From the NCBI GenBank assembly GCA_964646435.1, contig CAZYEJ010000008.1, forward strand, positions 1-56,370: a DNA stretch of 56,370 nt, in the 5' to 3' direction. Under the pieces are notes generated by a model. That model saw only the letters and a program-made list of their open reading frames with translations, was not told the origin of the DNA and ran no database searches. This DNA is from UBA3076 sp964646435. Lineage in GTDB: Bacteria; Desulfobacterota; Dissulfuribacteria; Dissulfuribacterales; UBA3076. Shown here piece by piece: positions 25,437 to 34,320 of the stretch. Position 1 is the first letter of the stretch, and every line of letters starts with the position of its first letter. The translations under genes were made by a program, and so were the position numbers.

Positions 25437-26543
25437 ATGATGTACAGTGTAAAAATTTACGGCGCCGGTTCTATCGGCAACCATCTGGCACATGCCTGCC
25501 GTACCAAGGGGTGGGATGTTCTTATATGCGACATCGACCCTGATGCACTGAAACGAACACGCGAGGACATATATCCGTCCCGCTATGGACGCTGGGACCC
25601 GGACATACGGCTTTCAGAGGCGGATATGGTCTCGGGTGAAAATTTTGACGTGGTCATCATAGGCACCCCTCCGGACACCCACATCAGTATGGCAACCAGG
25701 GTGTTGGAAAACAACCCACCGAAAATATTGCTTATTGAGAAGCCTTTGTGTATGCCCTCTCTCGAAGGGGTCCAGAGGATTGTCGACCTTAAAAAGGCCA
25801 CAGGGACATTCGTTGCGGTCGGTTATAACCATACCATGACCGAAAATTCCAGGCGCGCCGCCCGGATTCTTGCAAAAAACACGATTGGCGATCCCATCAC
25901 TATCAGCGCCTGTTTCAGGGAACATTGGGGCGGTATTTTCACCGCCCATCCATGGCTGAGCGGCCCCAAGGACACCTACCTCGGTTTTTCTGAACGTGGA
26001 GGTGGAGCTAGTGGGGAGCATTCTCATGCCATAAACATCTGGCAGCGGTTTGCCCATCTTGTTAACGCTGGAAGGATCGTTGAGGTATCCTCCACAATGG
26101 ATATGGTGACAGATGGTATTGTTAAATATGACCGGATTTGTCTGCTGAATGTCAAGACCCAGACTGGTCTCGTGGGAGACATCGCCCAGGATGTGGTTAC
26201 TGAGCCCCCGCAAAAAAAGGTGCGAATTCAAGGCTCCAACGGTTTTCTTGAATGGTTTGTCAATCTTAATGGTAAACACGATGCCGTGCGTTACTGGGAT
26301 GGGAAAGGAAAGGTTATAGAGGAAACGATTCAAAAAATGCGTCCCGACGACTTCAAGGGAGAGATAGACTTTATTGAAGTTATCCTGAGCGGGAGGGATC
26401 CAGCGGACGCCCCCATATCGCTTGAGAGAGGTCTTGAGACCATGTTGGTTATAGCTGCCGCCCATGTCTCCCATCGACACAAGAGAACCGTGAAGATCAA
26501 CTACGATAGGGGATACGGGCCAGAGGCCTTTGAGATGCTCTAA
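25437..26543 (+). CDS. Gfo/Idh/MocA-family sugar oxidoreductase
   Basis: NAD(P)-dependent oxidoreductase of 368 residues. A Rossmann motif, YGAGSIGNHLA, lies near residue 8, then IIGTPPDTHISMA and the EKPLC motif (Lys acts in catalysis in this family). Family members oxidise or reduce sugar nucleotides or free sugars. AGGAGAGAAG precedes a double ATG at 25437/25440. Its place before the NeuB gene suggests it helps build a nonulosonic acid precursor, but no substrate can be assigned. Confidence 0.85.
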   Translation: MMYSVKIYGAGSIGNHLAHACRTKGWDVLICDIDPDALKRTREDIYPSRYGRWDPDIRLSEADMVSGENFDVVIIGTPPDTHISMATRVLENNPPKILLIEKPLCMPSLEGVQRIVDLKKATGTFVAVGYNHTMTENSRRAARILAKNTIGDPITISACFREHWGGIFTAHPWLSGPKDTYLGFSERGGGASGEHSHAINIWQRFAHLVNAGRIVEVSSTMDMVTDGIVKYDRICLLNVKTQTGLVGDIAQDVVTEPPQKKVRIQGSNGFLEWFVNLNGKHDAVRYWDGKGKVIEETIQKMRPDDFKGEIDFIEVILSGRDPADAPISLERGLETMLVIAAAHVSHRHKRTVKINYDRGYGPEAFEML

Positions 26544-26574
26544 TAAGCGCCTGTCTGGAAACGAGGTAAATTTT

Positions 26575-28098
26575 ATGCACAACTTTAATTTTAACGATCT
26601 GTTTATTCTCGATCTTGCCAACAACCACCAGGGCGACATGAATCATGCCCTCAACATCATTAATGCATTGGGTGATGTAACCAGAAAGGCAGGTGTGCGT
26701 GCCGCTCTCAAGTTCCAATTCAGGCAATTGGATACCTTTATTCATCCGGATTACAAACAGAGAAAGGATATAAAACATATCCCGAGATTCATGGAAACGG
26801 CCTTGACCGCACAGCAGTACGAGACGCTCACTAAGGCCGTCATTAAAAACGGGATGCATACTATATGCACCCCATTCGATGAAGAATCCGTGGACGTTAT
26901 CCTTGATCTTGGCATTGAAATTATCAAGGTGGCCAGTTGTTCCGCAAGTGACCGGCCTCTTATTGAACGGATTACCCAGGTGAACAAACCCGTCATTGTC
27001 TCAACGGCAGGGTTGAGCATGGACAAGATAGACAGGCTGGTGAGTTTCCTCGAATCAAGAAATATGCACTTTGCCTTGATGCATTGTGTGGCCATCTATC
27101 CCACACCGAACGACAAGCTGAGACTGAATCAGATCGACGTGCTGAAAGAGCGATTCCCGGACGTGCCCATTGGGTTTTCCACTCATGAGGAACCTGACAA
27201 CTACGCGGCCATTCAAATTGCTTATGGAAAGGGTGCGAGGCTGTTCGAAAGGCACGTAGGAATGGAGACAGAAGAACATAAGTTAAACAGATATTCCTCC
27301 AGACCTGAGCAAATCGCCCGATGGATTGAGGCACACAAACAGGCCGTGGCGGCCTGTGGCGGAAAGCATCGCAGCCCTGCCTCTCCTGAAGAGATTGCCT
27401 CTTTACGCTCACTCATGCGGGGGGTATTCGCAAGGGAGGAGATCAAAAAGGGTGATAAGCTTAAGAAGGACAAGGTATATTTTGCAATGCCGCTCAGTGA
27501 CGGCCAACTTACAAGTGGCGACTGGTTTGATGGGATTGAGGCTGACAAAGATTATTCTTCACACGAGCCTGTAAATATGGCTGTTGCCAATACTGCATTG
27601 CCCCCGGAAGAGATAATTTACCACATCATGCTTCAGGTGAAAGGGATGCTCCACAAGGCGAGGATACATATCGGAAAAGATAGCTCCATTGAGTTGTCCC
27701 ACCACTGTGGTCTTGAGCGGTTCAGGGAATTTGGTGCGGTCATCATGAACTGTATCAACCGCAAGTATTGCAAAAAACTAATCATCCAGCTCCCCAGGCA
27801 GAAACATCCCTACCATTATCATAAGAAAAAGGAAGAAACATTCCAGTTGTTATACGGGGATTTGGAGGTAGAGCTGGACGGAAAAAGGATCAAACCGCAG
27901 ATAGGGGATACTATTCTGGTGAGACCTGGTGAATGGCATAAATTCCATACCCTTGATGGTGCAATTTTTGAGGAAGTGAGCACCACCCACTTTGATAATG
28001 ACTCTTTTTATGAAGATGACAGGATAGCAAGACTCCCCAGGAAGGCGAGGAAAACGGTCATTCCCAACTGGAATGCAATTGAAAAGCAGGCACCCTAA
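26575..28098 (+). CDS. neuB: NeuB-type nonulosonate synthase with SAF and C-terminal cupin domain
   Basis: A 507-residue fusion. Residues 1-270 form the NeuB TIM barrel (LDLANNHQGDMNHAL, TPFDEESVDVI, KVASCSASDRPLI, HCVAIYPTPND, GFSTHEEPDN), which condenses phosphoenolpyruvate with a hexosamine-type sugar to make a 9-carbon acid. Next is an SAF-like segment (REEIKKGDKLKKDKV). From about 375 onward is a cupin with HYHKKKEETFQLLYG (metal-binding His/Glu pattern). An added cupin is unusual compared with plain NeuB and could act on the sugar substrate. GAGGT precedes the ATG at 26575; the frame upstream is unsupported. The gene overlaps the HAD gene. Confidence 0.85.
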   Translation: MHNFNFNDLFILDLANNHQGDMNHALNIINALGDVTRKAGVRAALKFQFRQLDTFIHPDYKQRKDIKHIPRFMETALTAQQYETLTKAVIKNGMHTICTPFDEESVDVILDLGIEIIKVASCSASDRPLIERITQVNKPVIVSTAGLSMDKIDRLVSFLESRNMHFALMHCVAIYPTPNDKLRLNQIDVLKERFPDVPIGFSTHEEPDNYAAIQIAYGKGARLFERHVGMETEEHKLNRYSSRPEQIARWIEAHKQAVAACGGKHRSPASPEEIASLRSLMRGVFAREEIKKGDKLKKDKVYFAMPLSDGQLTSGDWFDGIEADKDYSSHEPVNMAVANTALPPEEIIYHIMLQVKGMLHKARIHIGKDSSIELSHHCGLERFREFGAVIMNCINRKYCKKLIIQLPRQKHPYHYHKKKEETFQLLYGDLEVELDGKRIKPQIGDTILVRPGEWHKFHTLDGAIFEEVSTTHFDNDSFYEDDRIARLPRKARKTVIPNWNAIEKQAP

Positions 28099-28732
28099 TG
28101 TGGATTTTTGGCTGCTTCATAACGAGGGTTATGTGGGAATACGAGTAATTGTTTTTGACTTTGACGGAACGCTTATTGACTCAAACCAGTTAAAATACGA
28201 TGCCTATTTTAAACTGTTTCCCGCAGATGACCGCCATGCCCCAATCATTCGTGTGGTCCTTTCTGAAATATTTGAACAAAGCCGTTACGTCATCCTGAAA
28301 GAGATTCTCCTGAGACTTGGTTACAGGAAAGATACGCTTTTAAGGGAAAAAATCAAAGAGCTGGCCGGATTTTACAACGAAATTGTTGTGGCAGGGGCAA
28401 AAATCTGCCCGGAGAAGGCAGGAGCGGAAGAGGCGCTCAGAAAATTTTCGCCGGCATATGGACTATACGTGAGTTCCACCACCCCTGATGCCAATCTGAA
28501 AGAGATCATTAGATTCAGAAAATGGGATGATTATTTTCGCGGGGTGTTTGGGTGGCCGAATGAAAAGCATGAGACACTCCGGCGTATCATTGCATTAGAA
28601 GGGTTGAAAAGCAATCAGGTGCTTGTCGTTGGAGATGGGGAATCCGATAGAAAATCAGCGATGAAAAACGGATGCCCTTTTCTTTTTGTTAACGAACAGT
28701 TTCGATTCGAGGATCTCACCGCAATTTATTGA
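28073..28732 (+). CDS. HAD-family phosphatase
   Basis: Haloacid-dehalogenase-fold hydrolase of up to 219 residues. Motif I is FDFDGTLIDSN near residue 28, motif II SSTTPD, and motif III the GDGESDRKSA segment, so the catalytic core is complete. The frame begins inside the end of the neuB gene; a GTG at 28100 or 28136 would give a shorter N-terminus and no overlap. Its place after neuB suggests it removes the phosphate from a nonulosonate 9-phosphate, but any small sugar phosphate is possible. Confidence 0.78.
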   Translation: MQLKSRHPNVDFWLLHNEGYVGIRVIVFDFDGTLIDSNQLKYDAYFKLFPADDRHAPIIRVVLSEIFEQSRYVILKEILLRLGYRKDTLLREKIKELAGFYNEIVVAGAKICPEKAGAEEALRKFSPAYGLYVSSTTPDANLKEIIRFRKWDDYFRGVFGWPNEKHETLRRIIALEGLKSNQVLVVGDGESDRKSAMKNGCPFLFVNEQFRFEDLTAIY

Positions 28733-28792
28733 AATTCCATATACTTTTAACCAAAAGAGACATTATTATCACAGTATGTTTTTCCATCGATT

Positions 28793-29908
28793 ATGAGATG
28801 GTATATTTCAAAGCGAGCCCGGGGACGAATTGTCGATCATGATCTTGCCGAAAGCCTCGATACACTCGCGGCCATCGAGGCGCGTCTTGATGCTATCGGT
28901 CATGACAAGACTCAAGGGACAGCTTTTAGAATAATCGGCGATTGGCTAGTTCGTGAAGAGATATTATGGAACTATCTTCAACACATCTTTCCTCAAACCA
29001 CATCTGGTGTCACAATTCTTATTCCGGGCTTCCCAGTTCGCGGCGCAACCAAGGCGCTCTATTATCTTATTTTCGGCACCCGCATACGGGCGGATATATC
29101 GGCCAGTGCTGTATTTTTTCGTTCTAATATGCGCGCTTTTTACAATCAGCAGCAGATGACCCTTTGGGTCGCCAGGCAGCAGCAGTCACCGGAAAAGCTC
29201 GATGGAGCAATGGTTGCTCGAAAACGATTCGCCTCAATCTCTGGGTTTCGACAACCTTGGATCCTTGAGCAAGACACCGCCGCTAAGCCGCCATACATAC
29301 TTGAAGAACTTGTCTGTGGCCGTCGTTTCGGCCAAGCAACTGATTGGGAGGTATTGGCGGATAAGGTGCTGCCCTCCTTGTTTCGGTTTTATGACCATGG
29401 TTCTATTCGCCATCGCCGAGCGGCCGATGTTTACAACACGGATTGGATAAGCAATGAAATTGTCGGCCTGACTTCCGAAGTTAAGTGGAAGAAAAAATGG
29501 GTACCTTTGCCAAGATTTCTTGAAGCCGCTGAGGAATGTCTGTCCCTGAGGGATGAAACAATACCCCTGTGCATTGGTCACGGTGATCTAGGGAAAAGTA
29601 ATTTTGTCGTTTCTGTAAATGGTAATTTCGCTCTCCTGGACTGGGAAATATCTCGAGAGCTACCTATTGCTGAAGAATTGATTAAACTTGTGTGTCAACA
29701 CCCTCATCTGGTTCATTATCTGGAGCCGGAGATCCGGCGCAGGACTGAGGACCCAATAGCTATGCCGCCGAGGCGTCAGTTTCTGCTTGCAACGCTCGAT
29801 ATAATTGCAGGCATGGGGAATTTTCAGGCAGGAAGACCCTGGGGAACAAAGAAAATAAAAAAGTGGTTATGCCTGGCATCTATGCTTATTGCCAAGCCAG
29901 ACTGGTGA
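28793..29908 (+). CDS. APH/choline-kinase-fold phosphotransferase
   Basis: A 371-residue protein with the aminoglycoside-phosphotransferase catalytic signature: His263, Asp265 and Asn270 in GHGDLGKSNF, and Asp283 in LLDWE. The N-terminal part (about 70-120) is unlike other families I know. The kinase fold is clear but the substrate is not; sugars, lipids or choline-like headgroups are all possible. It is the fifth gene after spt in the plus-strand run, between the HAD phosphatase and the glycosyltransferase. Confidence 0.7.
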   Translation: MRWYISKRARGRIVDHDLAESLDTLAAIEARLDAIGHDKTQGTAFRIIGDWLVREEILWNYLQHIFPQTTSGVTILIPGFPVRGATKALYYLIFGTRIRADISASAVFFRSNMRAFYNQQQMTLWVARQQQSPEKLDGAMVARKRFASISGFRQPWILEQDTAAKPPYILEELVCGRRFGQATDWEVLADKVLPSLFRFYDHGSIRHRRAADVYNTDWISNEIVGLTSEVKWKKKWVPLPRFLEAAEECLSLRDETIPLCIGHGDLGKSNFVVSVNGNFALLDWEISRELPIAEELIKLVCQHPHLVHYLEPEIRRRTEDPIAMPPRRQFLLATLDIIAGMGNFQAGRPWGTKKIKKWLCLASMLIAKPDW

Positions 29909-29943
29909 ACGATTCCGGTAAATATATCAGGATTAATGCAAAC

Positions 29944-31164
29944 ATGGATAAAAATCACGCTATTAGTTTGTCTCCCATGCACATTGCACTATTTATTCGC
30001 TCATTCAGCGGCAGTGGTGGCGCTCGTTTTATTCTCAATATTGCCCGCTGTCTGTCAGATAAAGGTCATCGCGTCGACCTCGTTATGGGACGTAAAGAAG
30101 GGTATTACCTAGATGAAATCCCTGCCAAGGTTAGGATTGTTGACCTTGCAGTACATTCGTCCCTCCAGGCACTTGGTTCCCTGACTCGCGTTCATGGGGA
30201 TGCTATAGCCCTTGCCAAAATGGTCTTGGCGCCTAAGTCCCATTGGGTTCTGGGTGCAATCCCTGGTCTTGCGCGTTATCTCGTCTGTGAACGGCCACAA
30301 GTCATGATCTCTGCCATGGATTATCCAAATATTGCGGCTATCCTGGCACGGGATGTATCCCAGGTCTCCACCAAGGTAATCGTCACAGCCCATATTGCTC
30401 TCTCCGCTAAGGTGGCCAACAATCAACAAAAGCGCAGAATCAGGGCATATCCAAAGATTGCGCGCCGTTTTTATCCGAAATCAGATGCAATTGTTGCCGT
30501 TTCAAAGGGAGTGGCAAAAGATTTGGCTAAAGTGATCAACCTGCCTCCTGATCGTATCACCACTATCTACAACCCTGTTATTACTCCTGAGATTAAAGAC
30601 CGCGCCATGGAATATGCATGTGATTGGTTTTACCCTGGGTCACCGCCGGTAATTCTTGCCGTTGGAAAGCTCAGGCCGGCAAAAGATTTCCCAACTTTAT
30701 TGCGCGCCTTCGCCAGAGTCAGGGGAATGATGAAGGCCCGACTGATCATCCTTGGTGAGGGGGAACAACGTGTCAAACTTCTCAAACAGGCTCAAGAACT
30801 GGACATTTCCGACGATCTCTACATGCCTGGTTTCGTAAAAAATCCTTTCAGTTATATGGCTAAAGCCTCGGTTTTCGTCCTTTCTTCAGCATGGGAAGGG
30901 CTTGGAATGGTTTTGATCGAGGCCTTGGCTTGCGGTTGTCCGGTGGTCAGCACTGACTGTTCTAGTGGACCTGCAGAGATTTTGGAAGATGGACGTTTTG
31001 GGACCTTGGTTCCCGTGGGTGATTATGCTGCATTGGCGGAAGCGATCTTTCATTGCATAAAAAATCCTCCAGACCAAAATATCCTTATGGCCCGTGGTCG
31101 GGAATTTTCCATAGAACATGCAACCGAAGAATACCTTGCCCTTATCAAACGTTTATGTGCCTGA
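29944..31164 (+). CDS. Family 4 glycosyltransferase
   Basis: GT-B retaining glycosyltransferase of 406 residues. The N-terminal SFSGSGGARFILNIARCL is the acceptor-side glycine-rich loop, VIYNP-type hinge residues read ITTIYNP, and the C-terminal domain has AVGKLRPAKDF, GEGEQR and EGLGMVLIEALACGCPVVS with the expected E(x7)E pattern. I choose the ATG at 29944 because upstream codons overlap the previous gene and add no family-like sequence. It probably adds a sugar to the surface lipid or polysaccharide made by this operon. Confidence 0.85.
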   Translation: MDKNHAISLSPMHIALFIRSFSGSGGARFILNIARCLSDKGHRVDLVMGRKEGYYLDEIPAKVRIVDLAVHSSLQALGSLTRVHGDAIALAKMVLAPKSHWVLGAIPGLARYLVCERPQVMISAMDYPNIAAILARDVSQVSTKVIVTAHIALSAKVANNQQKRRIRAYPKIARRFYPKSDAIVAVSKGVAKDLAKVINLPPDRITTIYNPVITPEIKDRAMEYACDWFYPGSPPVILAVGKLRPAKDFPTLLRAFARVRGMMKARLIILGEGEQRVKLLKQAQELDISDDLYMPGFVKNPFSYMAKASVFVLSSAWEGLGMVLIEALACGCPVVSTDCSSGPAEILEDGRFGTLVPVGDYAALAEAIFHCIKNPPDQNILMARGREFSIEHATEEYLALIKRLCA

Positions 31165-31287
31165 TAATTTTGCGATTATCTGTAAATATTACGCAGCAAC
31201 AATAACCCCAAATAAGATACCTTAAACAAATTAGGATGATAGGATAACAAGGTTCTCCAGGAAAACGAGAAAAACAGAAGGAAATTT

Positions 31288-32019
31288 ATGCTTGAAAACA
31301 AGACCATACTGGTGGTAGTACCCGCACGCGGTGGGAGCAAGGGCATGAAACTGAAAAACATCCGTAAACTGAACGGTGTTCCCCTCGTTGCCCTTGTCGG
31401 ACGCGTGGTAAAACAGTTACCGTATGTGGACAGGGCGGTCGTTTCGACGGACCATGAAAAAATAGCTCAAATAGCAAAGGAAAGCGGCCTGGACGTGCCG
31501 TTTATGCGGCCAAAGGCATTGTCCGGGGATTTTGTGGGTGACTGGGAGGTGCTCAATCATGCCTTGCTGGAATGCGAACAAATCGATGGAAGACAGTATG
31601 ATATCATAGTAATGCTACAGCCGACTTCTCCCTTGCGTCAACCAGATTATGTGACGGCATCCATAGAGAAACTCATCAAAGGGGGTTTTGATGCCGTATG
31701 GACCGTCAGTGAGACAGACGCCAAGGCACATCCCCTGAAACAGCTTGTAATTCGAAAGGACAAGCTGGATTATTATGACCCAGCCGGGGCGAACATAATT
31801 GCCAGACAGCAGCTTACGCCGGTGTACCACAAAAACGGCGTGGCATACGTCATTACCAGGGATTGTATCATCAATAAAAAAAGTATCAAAGGTGATAAGA
31901 CATCATTTATTTTAATCAATGAAATCATGGCAAACATTGATACTGAGTTTGATTTAAGACTGGCTGAATTTGTTCTCAATCTGGCGGGTAATTCGAGTCA
32001 GCAACCATCCAAGGTTTAA
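31288..32019 (+). CDS. neuA: CMP-nonulosonate (sialic-acid-type) cytidylyltransferase
   Basis: A 243-residue NeuA-type enzyme that activates a nonulosonic acid with CTP. The nucleotide loop is PARGGSKGMKLKNIRKLNG (14-32), VVSTDHEKIA follows, then LQPTSPLR. It is preceded by AGAAGGAAATTT and a 123-base gap that holds no gene. With the NeuB fusion it shows that a CMP-activated 9-carbon sugar is made here. The specific acid (sialic, legionaminic, pseudaminic or other) cannot be decided. Confidence 0.88.
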   Translation: MLENKTILVVVPARGGSKGMKLKNIRKLNGVPLVALVGRVVKQLPYVDRAVVSTDHEKIAQIAKESGLDVPFMRPKALSGDFVGDWEVLNHALLECEQIDGRQYDIIVMLQPTSPLRQPDYVTASIEKLIKGGFDAVWTVSETDAKAHPLKQLVIRKDKLDYYDPAGANIIARQQLTPVYHKNGVAYVITRDCIINKKSIKGDKTSFILINEIMANIDTEFDLRLAEFVLNLAGNSSQQPSKV

Positions 32020-32152
32020 AGGCACATTTGATCAGACCGTCGAGGATAATCAAGAATATGACGGAAAAAAGAGCACCGCTGATCATTCCTCACAGCCTTG
32101 ACAACTTTGGAACTCTTCGCTGAACCCGAAGTGGGGTCCACTATAGTCTGAA

Positions 32153-32689
32153 ATGATTCGATTATGCATATTTCGTTCAATCAGCACTTACATTTTTATC
32201 CTTGTTTGCGTCATGATGGCTATTCCATCCAAGTCCTTTTCCAAAGATCTAGAGACCAGACATGTATTTAGGATCGAACGGAGCAAGAATGCCAATATCG
32301 TTCAATATGACGTTCAGTTGACACCTGACGGAAAAATCTATTCGAAGGAAGCGGTAATTGCCTACTGGATCAGACTGGCTAAGGACGGACAGCGAAAGGA
32401 ACTCTCATCCACTCAAAGAAGGTGGGCCTATGGGTTTAAGACCAAATACGACGCCAAGGACAACTTCGCTATCCTAGAGATGAGGGCTAAAATCGGTCGA
32501 AAAATCAAGGTCTATGCGGTAGATGGTGTATATCGCGGAGAGACCAGGATCGAAGACCAACCGGCCTTTATTGAGAAGATCTATATTACAACGATTGAAG
32601 GTGGAATGCTTCCAAAGCTTCAATCCATTGGGTTGTATGGGAAAGACATATTAACAGATGAGGACAGGTACGAGGACATCAGGCCTTAG
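32153..32689 (+). CDS. Exported DUF4833-type protein
   Basis: A 178-residue protein with a cleavable signal peptide: basic start, hydrophobic run from about residue 8 to 24, and cleavage likely after SFS near residue 30. The mature part begins VFRIERSKNANIVQYDVQL and has AVIAYWIRLAKDG, the pattern of DUF4833. It should lie in the periplasm or be lipid-exposed. No function is known to me. It ends with TAG and faces the InaA-like kinase gene. Between them a small hairpin (AAGAATT/AATTCTT, 32704-32723) may act as a terminator. Confidence 0.75.
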   Translation: MIRLCIFRSISTYIFILVCVMMAIPSKSFSKDLETRHVFRIERSKNANIVQYDVQLTPDGKIYSKEAVIAYWIRLAKDGQRKELSSTQRRWAYGFKTKYDAKDNFAILEMRAKIGRKIKVYAVDGVYRGETRIEDQPAFIEKIYITTIEGGMLPKLQSIGLYGKDILTDEDRYEDIRP

Positions 32690-32759
32690 GCAACCCAAAA
32701 TATTAAGAATTCGATATAATTCTTCCTTCACTGTGTGGCAGTTGAGGGGCCTGACTCTA

Positions 32760-33599
32760 TCACAGTCTGTGTTTGAGTGTATGACGTCTTATGCGTTCAC
32801 TTTTCCTGAGTATTGAGTGCCAGAGCGGAATTTTTCGCCTTCCAGTATGATATATTGAATTATAGACCTTCCAGAAACGCCGTACGTCCTGCCTGGTTAT
32901 GTATTTGGCCGAGGAAAAGTGCAGTTGGGCAAGGTCCTTTACCTGCCGTCTTCTGGACAATCTCCTGTGACGTTCCACACGCTGGAGATCTATGAGAGTC
33001 AGGGGCAGGCCGTCCTGTTCTGAGCCACACAGAAAGTGGCAAAGGTATAGATCCTGGTGGTGCAGACCCTTTGCGTGCATTCTTGCCACGATATTGGCTA
33101 CTTCTTCAATGATTCTATGCTTTGCCGGAATGGCTTGTGTGTTTCTATGAGACCCTTTTCCAAAATTCCTTTCTGCCCACTCACTGAGTCTCATCACATG
33201 ACTTACACCCTCAGAAAGGACCAAAGAAGGCCCACCATCTTGGCCCCAAGCCACTGGTACAGGACCTGGAAGGCCAAGATGCATGAAGGTCCACATGGCA
33301 TGCCATTCCTGCCTGGCACCAGGAGCCGGACGCTTCAGTCTGAGATATGCCTTCAACCTGTCCTGTATTGTAGGGGGTGCATATCGTTTAAGAAAAAAGG
33401 CTCTTTTTTCTCCGCTCTCTGTTTCGAGATCAAGTCGAACGGTATTTCGTTCTTTAATAACACACTTTGCCACCGCGTGCCCCGGGTGTGACATCAGCGC
33501 CTTAAAGGTCGCAAGACCATTGGACTCAAGGAGCGGAAAAAATGTCCTGTTGACTTCAAGCCTGCCTCCATCTGACGGCGTAATCCTCGAGTCAACCAT
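32760..33599 (-). CDS. Lipopolysaccharide kinase, InaA/WaaP type
   Basis: Protein-kinase-fold enzyme of 279 residues that phosphorylates LPS core sugar (heptose or Kdo). It has the Lys of FFLKRY near 70, HHQDLYLCHFL with catalytic Asp, and LTLIDLQRV with the metal-binding Asp. It is the only gene on the minus strand in this stretch and is convergent with the DUF4833 gene. The exact phosphorylated sugar is unknown. Confidence 0.85.
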   Translation of the reverse strand: MVDSRITPSDGGRLEVNRTFFPLLESNGLATFKALMSHPGHAVAKCVIKERNTVRLDLETESGEKRAFFLKRYAPPTIQDRLKAYLRLKRPAPGARQEWHAMWTFMHLGLPGPVPVAWGQDGGPSLVLSEGVSHVMRLSEWAERNFGKGSHRNTQAIPAKHRIIEEVANIVARMHAKGLHHQDLYLCHFLCGSEQDGLPLTLIDLQRVERHRRLSRRRQVKDLAQLHFSSAKYITRQDVRRFWKVYNSIYHTGRRKIPLWHSILRKSERIRRHTLKHRL

Positions 33600-33661
33600 G
33601 CCGGTAATTTCCCTTCAGCACATTGCCTCCCAAAATCTCAATCTTTTTCCATTCATATAAT

Positions 33662-33863
33662 GTAACCGTTCACGGGTTCAGGGTTACCTTTCTTCCGTTG
33701 ACCATGCGAGTTAGGTCTCGGGCCAAGTGCCATGCCCCAATATCCTCAAATTTAGGGGGGTATGACATATGCTCCCCTCGTTTTATTCTCATGCCTTCTC
33801 CATTCAGAACTCACGAATCAACGGTTCAAATTTTCGGTAAACCCTGAACCCTTGAACGGTTAC
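33662..33863 (+). mobile_element. MITE-like element, family A, complete copy with target duplication
   Basis: A 202-base element with inverted ends: GTAACCGTTCACGGGTTC on the left, and GTAACCGTTCAAGGGTTC when the right end is read on the other strand. The arms continue to about 27 bases with few mismatches. The six bases TATAAT are repeated on both sides (33656-33661 and 33864-33869), as after insertion. It encodes no transposase. Partial copies lie at 1918-1990, about 3622-3650 and 18309-18410. Confidence 0.8.
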
Positions 33864-33919
33864 TATAATAGATACTATGCGGCTGCCACCGACAATCGGA
33901 ATATATCAATACAAGATGA

Positions 33920-34121
33920 GGCATCCTTCACGACAAGTCAAAAGTAGTTTACACTTTGTTGATCTTGTATTTTGGCAGTGAAATTGGAAATTGGAAAAAA
34001 CACAAAGATGTAAATGTGTTACTTAATTTCGAATTTCGAATTTCCAGTTTCGACATCGGCATTCAATTCGATAATACACTCTTTTTCGAAAAAAGTGTAA
34101 ACCGGTGAATAAAGGATGTCC
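33920..34121 (+). mobile_element. MITE-like element, family B, copy 1
   Basis: A 202-base element with long inverted ends (GGCATCCTTCA, then AGTTTACACTTTGT; the other end carries AAAAGTGTAAACCGG then AAAGGATGTCC). It is clearly related to the copy at 54977-55163. No convincing target duplication flanks this copy and one end has an extra base, so it may be the older of the two. It lies 56 bases from the family-A element, in the 721-base gap before the heptosyltransferase gene. The remainder of that gap (33600-33655, 34122-34320) shows nothing else; the promoter for the LPS genes should be in its last part. Confidence 0.8.
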
Positions 34122-34320
34122 AAAAATATAACAAAAAAACAGGAAAAACCAGTATTCAGCCTGCTCTGGCGCGACGTGCTTGAATCAGCCTGATTATTCA
34201 ATTATGGTGCTGCACCCTCAAATCAACCCGCTAACTACTGTAAGCCAAGTATGGTATTCTATAAAAAATAAGGAAATTTGAGAACATGCTGAGACGTGGT
34301 TCATTGAATATGAATGTCTG

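Noticed and set aside
29863..29943. N-terminal extension of the GT4 glycosyltransferase
   Set aside because: It overlaps the previous gene, is not part of the GT-B fold and has no better ribosome binding site than the ATG at 29944.
34019..34201. A minus-strand frame over the family-B element
   Set aside because: It follows the repeat's own inverted end, has no ribosome binding site and no recognisable protein pattern.
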